From contig CAZOAR010000003.1 in the NCBI GenBank assembly GCA_964577985.1, positions 25,887 to 89,886 of the forward strand: DNA of 64,000 nucleotides, read 5' to 3'. The translations under genes and the position numbers were made by a program. Origin of the DNA: CAZOAR01 sp964577985. GTDB taxonomy: Bacteria > Gemmatimonadota > CAZMKB01 > CAZNLH01. The notes below the pieces were generated by a model. It did no database searches, had not been told where the DNA came from, and was given only the letters and a program-made list of their open reading frames with translations. Below, piece after piece: positions 60,658-64,000 of the stretch (position 1 is its first letter; each line of letters starts with the position of its first letter).

Positions 60658-61080
60658 ATGGACATCACTAAAGAGGGATTGATCGACGAGCTCAACTGTG
60701 ACATCGAGAATGAATATGCCGCGGTGGTACAATATGTCCAGCACTCGTCGGTCATAACAGGTGTACAGTATGAATCCACGAAGAAGGAGCTCCTGCTGCA
60801 CGCGGGGGAGGAGCTGCAGCACGCGACGATCCTGTCGGAGCAGGTCGATTTTCTGGGAGGCATACCTGCGACTGATGTTGGAGAAGTGGAGGTTTCCACC
60901 GACAGCCTTGGGATGCTCAAACTCGATCTCAAGCGAGAAGTGAAAGCTGTTGACAGGTACAAGGTGCGGATTGAACAAGCCGAGTCGCTCAGGGAATATG
61001 GATTGCGCCGCATCCTGGAGGACATACTGGTTCAGGAAGAGGAGCACAAGAGGGACCTGATTTCGGCGACAGAACAGTAG
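60658..61080 (+). CDS. Ferritin-like diiron protein (bacterioferritin/Dps-like)
   Basis: A four-helix bundle of 140 residues. Candidate iron ligands are E19 (IENEYAAVVQYVQH), E52 and H55 (GEELQHA), a Glu in the KLDLKREVKAVDRY helix and EEEH near the C-terminus. No Met for a bacterioferritin heme is evident. GGAGGGG lies 3 nt before the ATG. Iron storage or detoxification would suit a cell making large amounts of heme proteins. Confidence 0.85.
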   Translation: MDITKEGLIDELNCDIENEYAAVVQYVQHSSVITGVQYESTKKELLLHAGEELQHATILSEQVDFLGGIPATDVGEVEVSTDSLGMLKLDLKREVKAVDRYKVRIEQAESLREYGLRRILEDILVQEEEHKRDLISATEQ

Positions 61081-61133
61081 CCTCGTCTCAGGCTTGCAAG
61101 AGAGGCTTCCTTCCAGATATGAGGAGTCTAACC

Positions 61134-61742
61134 ATGGGAACAGCGAACTGTGCTATGGGAGTGCCTGCAAGGTATGCTGGCATGTTTCTCACATGTTTGA
61201 TGGCCTTTACGCCCTTACTCCGGGCCGGGACCTCTGATGAGACGGATGCTGGAAATGCGTATGCCATGGGGGCGGGGAAAGATATCAGAGAGAAATGTCA
61301 ATCGTGCAGAATAACGATGGTTACGAAGGAAGTTATCTCAGGTCGGCTGCACGATGTCTCATATGACTCGCTCGGTGTTATGACAACCAGGCGAACGGGA
61401 AAGGGACCCTTCGGAGGTGATGCCTACTCCTCCTTCCTGGAAACGGTCCCCCTGGATGATGTTTCATCGGTCGAATGCGGGGACCCCGTATGGGACGGCG
61501 CGGTGTGGGGTTTTGTCGTGGGGGGTCTCCCGCTCGCCTTCATGGGGGCGCTGATCGCGAATGCGTTGAAGGAGCCGGGCTACGAGTACGACAACAATAT
61601 GACTCTGAACGGGGCGGGAATCGGATTGGGTATCGGCGGCACCGCGGGGCTTCTCGTTGGATTGTTCTTTGACTCCGCAACGGGGAGCCGCGAGAAGGAG
61701 ATAGCCAAAGAGAGACTCGTGCGGGAATGGACAGGATACTGA
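61134..61742 (+). CDS. Exported protein with glycine-zipper region, unknown function
   Basis: An N-terminal export segment (MFLTCLMAFTPLLRAG) precedes a CxxC pair (KCQSCRITM), a small beta-rich domain (KEVISGRLHDVSYDSLGVMTTRR), and two Gly-rich hydrophobic stretches (VWGFVVGGLPLAFMGALI and GAGIGLGIGGTAGLLVGLFF), a glycine zipper. The middle domain resembles Sm-like LSM/SH3 folds seen in other exported proteins, but not convincingly. 202 residues; GAGGAG is 7 nt upstream of the ATG. Confidence 0.65.
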   Translation: MGTANCAMGVPARYAGMFLTCLMAFTPLLRAGTSDETDAGNAYAMGAGKDIREKCQSCRITMVTKEVISGRLHDVSYDSLGVMTTRRTGKGPFGGDAYSSFLETVPLDDVSSVECGDPVWDGAVWGFVVGGLPLAFMGALIANALKEPGYEYDNNMTLNGAGIGLGIGGTAGLLVGLFFDSATGSREKEIAKERLVREWTGY

Positions 61743-61810
61743 TAGACGATGCCGAAAGGGTGGACATGGCGGATACCGCGAAGCTCATGAGAGTCGTTTC
61801 CTGATATGGC

Positions 61811-61840
61811 TTGACATCCTCCCGTGTTTAACGATATTCT
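61811..61840 (+). promoter_or_regulatory. Sigma-70 promoter
   Basis: TTGACA (61811-61816), 18 bp, TATTCT (61835-61840). The start near 61847 gives a leader of about 125 nt to the His-Pro repeat protein. Confidence 0.7.
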
Positions 61841-61973
61841 GGGTCAGCGATGTGCACGGATGCTTCTGCGCGGCTGGCCCTTTCCAGATGCGGGAAGCGG
61901 TCTTGTGTCTGATGCGGTGTGTTCCTGTTTACCCCTGGAATACGATCAAATGTTCAACAGGAGGAGGGATTTG

Positions 61974-62516
61974 ATGATGCAAAGAATGTGTGTCGGACTT
62001 GCGCTGGTGTTTGTGTTCGCTCTGGCAAAGGTGAATGCCACCCGCGGTGAGAACGTTGATTCGAAGACGGCCGAAGTCGCCTTTCAGACTACAGAACATC
62101 CCGAGCATCCGGATGAGGCGGAGCACCCGGAAGAAGCGGAACATCCGAAAAAGAAAAAGGTTCCGGTCACGATCGAAGGAGTGGCTCTCTACCTCGAGGG
62201 ATACGTCGCGGAGAAGGCCGCCGAAGGGGACGGGTGGATGAAGATCCCTGATGAGAAGACGGGAAAGGACCTGAGCCTCAGGCTCGACAAGATACATCGC
62301 GACAGATTATCAAAGACGGATGAGGGGACATATTTCGTCTGTGCCGACTTCAAGGAACGCGGTGGGAAGATGTACGATCTCGACTTCTGGGTCAAAGAGA
62401 CCGACAAAGGATTATCGGTAACGGAGACCACGGTTCACAAGGAAGAGGGTGTGCGGCGCTACACGTGGATAGAAAACGATGGTGTATGGAGCAGAAAATA
62501 TCCCTCAACCGAATAG
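61974..62516 (+). CDS. Exported protein with a His-Pro-Glu repeat
   Basis: A signal peptide (MCVGLALVFVFALAKVNATRG) is followed by a short repeat of EHP units (EHPEHPDEAEHPEEAEHP) and a KKKK break. A compact C-terminal domain (VPVTIEGVALYLEGYVAEKAA, GTYFVCADFKERGGKMYDLDFWVKE) follows. The repeat could bind metal ions. 180 residues; AGGAGGG is 5 nt before the ATG. The family was not recognised, though EHP-repeat exported proteins of this size occur in several phyla. Confidence 0.7.
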   Translation: MMQRMCVGLALVFVFALAKVNATRGENVDSKTAEVAFQTTEHPEHPDEAEHPEEAEHPKKKKVPVTIEGVALYLEGYVAEKAAEGDGWMKIPDEKTGKDLSLRLDKIHRDRLSKTDEGTYFVCADFKERGGKMYDLDFWVKETDKGLSVTETTVHKEEGVRRYTWIENDGVWSRKYPSTE

Positions 62517-62550
62517 GGGTCATCGAGCCTTGATATATGGTTGTGTAGTC

Positions 62551-62590
62551 GGACCAGGAGGACAGCGCACCTTCTGGTCCTTCTCCTCTT
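62551..62590 (+). terminator. Terminator-like hairpin
   Basis: GGACCAG (62551-62557) and CTGGTCC (62574-62580), extended by AGG/CCT, form about a 10-bp stem followed by a pyrimidine tract (TTCTCCTCTT). It ends the preceding gene. Confidence 0.65.
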
Positions 62591-62654
62591 GACCTGATCA
62601 CTTTGTCGGGCACTACTTCGCCGGCCCCCCGGGCCTGCGACATGAAAGGGGGTT

Positions 62655-63031
62655 TTAACCTTCGGCGGCTTTTTGCTCCCAGAACTCCTCGGTTCTGCCG
62701 GAGAGGTGGAGGCATCGGAGGGCGATGATAGCGTTGGCCCCGCGGGCGGTCCATTCCATGCCCGATTGCTTGAGGCGCTTGCCCACCACCGTCTTACAGC
62801 CCGCTTCCACCACCCCCGATCCCACGAACAGGCCCTGCTCCCGGAACTCGCCATAGCGCATCCTTGAAGTGTTATTCCGGAAGTAACCGATCTGCTTTTG
62901 GGCATCATCCCTTTGATTCTTGTTTTTCGGCAAAAGCTTTTCCGCCCTGGCAATGATCTTGTTCACCTTGCCCTCATCCAGCCAGGTGCGGAATTGCATC
63001 TCCAACTTGTTGAATTCCTTTGTGCCCTCAG
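62655..63031 (-). pseudogene. ISKra4-like transposase, C-terminal fragment
   Basis: The frame encodes EFREQGLFVGSGVVEAGCKTVVGKRLKQSGM, then EWTARGANAIIALRCLHLSGRTEEFWE, the C-terminal block of ISKra4-family transposases. The N-terminal two thirds with the rest of the catalytic site are missing: homology stops at about 63031, where a different gene begins. No terminal inverted repeat was found beyond the stop codon. It is a broken insertion sequence or an assembly junction. Confidence 0.75.
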
Positions 63032-64000
63032 CGCGCGCGGATCCGGGGCGAGGTGGAGAAGGCGATCATGGAGTCGAACGTCCCGGCCTACCAGGACCTC
63101 CTCGTATTCATCGGCGACCGGTACGTGCACGCCGCCCGGGAGGATGTCGGCGCCTGGTCGATCCCGGACGGCGAGGCGCGGTACCGGTTCGCCATCCGGA
63201 ACTACACGACAATGGATATGACGCCCGAGGAGATCCACCAGGTCGGGCTCCGGGAACTCGATCGGATCCTGAACGAGATGGAGGAGATCAAAAAAGAGGT
63301 CGGTTTCCGGGGGAGCCTGCCCGAATTTCTCGACCATCTCCGCACCGACCCCCAATTCTATTATTCTTCGCCCGCCGACCTGATGGAGGGATTCCGGGAT
63401 ATCCTCCGGGTAATGGACGAGAAGATGCCGCTTCTCTTCGGGCACCTCCCGAAGGCGGCCTACGACCTGAAGGAGATCGAGACCTACCGGGCGAAGGCGG
63501 CTCCGGCGGCCTACTACTACTCGCCGCCCGAGGACGGCTCCTGGCCCGGCTATTTCTACGTGAACACCTACCGGCTCGACAGCCGGCCGAAGTACACGAT
63601 GGAGGCGCTCGCCTACCACGAGGCGGTCCCGGGTCACCACCTCCAGATCGCCATCGCGCAGGAACTCGATTCGCTACCCGATTTCCGGCAGCACCACGGT
63701 TTCACCGTCTTCGTCGAGGGGTGGGGGCTCTATTCCGAGGGCCTGCCGGCCGAGGTCGGCCTCTATAAGGATTCCTATTCGCGCTTCGGGCGCCTCACGT
63801 TCGACGCCTGGAGGGCGAGCCGGCTGGTCGTCGACACCGGGATCCACGCGCTCAAGTGGGACCGCCGGCAGGCGATCGATTTCGTGACCGACAAGACGGC
63901 CCTCTCCGAGCACGATATCGTCTCCGAGATCGACCGGTATATCGCCTGGCCGGGAAGGCTTCCTGATCGATTAACTGCGCCGGCCTATTTCCGCACCACC
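63032..64000 (+). CDS. DUF885 family protein (metallopeptidase-like), internal fragment
   Basis: An open frame of 323 codons without a start or stop encodes the middle and C-terminal part of a DUF885 protein: SIPDGEARYRFAIRNYTTMDMTPEEIHQVGLREL, YYYSPPEDGSWPGYFYVNTY and the HExxPGHH metal motif YHEAVPGHHLQ near codon 203. GWGLYSEGLPAEVGLY follows. The homology stops at YIAWPG (about 63953), where the family continues differently, and the last 15 codons look unrelated. GC content and CGG-rich arginine codon use differ sharply from the rest of the window. Confidence 0.75.

Noticed and set aside
62920..63768. Long open frame of 282 codons on the plus strand across the IS/DUF885 junction
   Set aside because: It is the out-of-frame shadow of the DUF885 frame in GC-rich DNA; the translation is Gly/Arg/Pro-rich without domains.

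Overview
The window looks like one stretch of chromosome from an uncultivated anaerobic or facultative Gram-negative bacterium that respires with multiheme cytochromes c. An outer membrane is shown by Pal, two beta-barrel proteins and an envelope ECF sigma system. Heme-c chemistry is shown by a complete Ccm System I locus and six cytochrome c genes. UGA is used as selenocysteine in selD. Codon use favours AGA/AGG for arginine, with frequent GTG and TTG starts. The mix (leucine dehydrogenase, methylmalonyl-CoA mutase, VCBS-repeat secreted protein, Cys-type CcmE) would fit a lineage of the FCB superphylum or a deltaproteobacterium-like group. That placement is inference, because no rRNA gene is present.

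Layout. 1-1.6 kb (minus): a cut multiheme cytochrome and a beta-barrel protein whose genes overlap. 2-8.4 kb: IclR regulator, ispH, radical SAM enzyme, methylmalonyl-CoA mutase, thiC, PHP phosphoesterase. 8.4-14.2 kb: ccmE-F-H-(zinc ribbon)-A-B-C-D. 14.2-21.2 kb: small protein, Mth938-like protein, rhomboid, endonuclease III-like glycosylase, a Tyr-rich secreted DUF4384-like protein, ECF sigma/anti-sigma/Spy-like trio and an exported protein. 21.3-25.7 kb: a glycosyltransferase facing a CDP-sugar operon (rfbF, rfbG, epimerase, cupin). 26-33 kb: pal, glgC, an NtrC-type regulator, an apparent sigma-54 small RNA locus, a trans-sulfuration PLP enzyme and leucine dehydrogenase. 33-39 kb: Rieske protein, cytochrome b, 9-heme, 21-heme and 4-heme cytochromes. 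39-41.3 kb: a heme-motif histidine kinase and a receiver-only regulator behind a consensus sigma-54 promoter. 41.5-44 kb: a 14-repeat VCBS protein. 44.3-53.9 kb: rplM-rpsI-rpsB-tsf-pyrH-frr-uppS-cdsA-dxr-rseP, ridA and selD. 54-62.5 kb: a large radical SAM protein, a DUF481 protein, a 19-heme/cytochrome b fusion, a ferritin-like protein and two envelope proteins. 62.6-64 kb: a truncated ISKra4-like transposase abutting a GC-rich DUF885 fragment with foreign codon use.

How it works together (inference). Ccm makes the heme-c proteins. The Rieske/cytochrome b pair oxidises quinol and hands electrons to membrane-anchored 9- and 21-heme cytochromes and the tetraheme. The 19-heme/cytochrome b fusion is a second quinone-linked module, and the barrel plus cytochrome at the left edge could be an outer-membrane conduit. 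A kinase with a CxxCH motif in its extracytoplasmic sensor may read periplasmic redox state. Two response regulators share an identical LIRWSL helix-1 motif, and similar GGA(A/G)TATTC-type sites lie 120-175 bp upstream of two sigma-54 promoters, one of them in front of a short terminated transcript. This possible redox-sensing, sigma-54-dependent circuit with a small RNA beside a multiheme respiratory cluster is the most interesting feature of the window.
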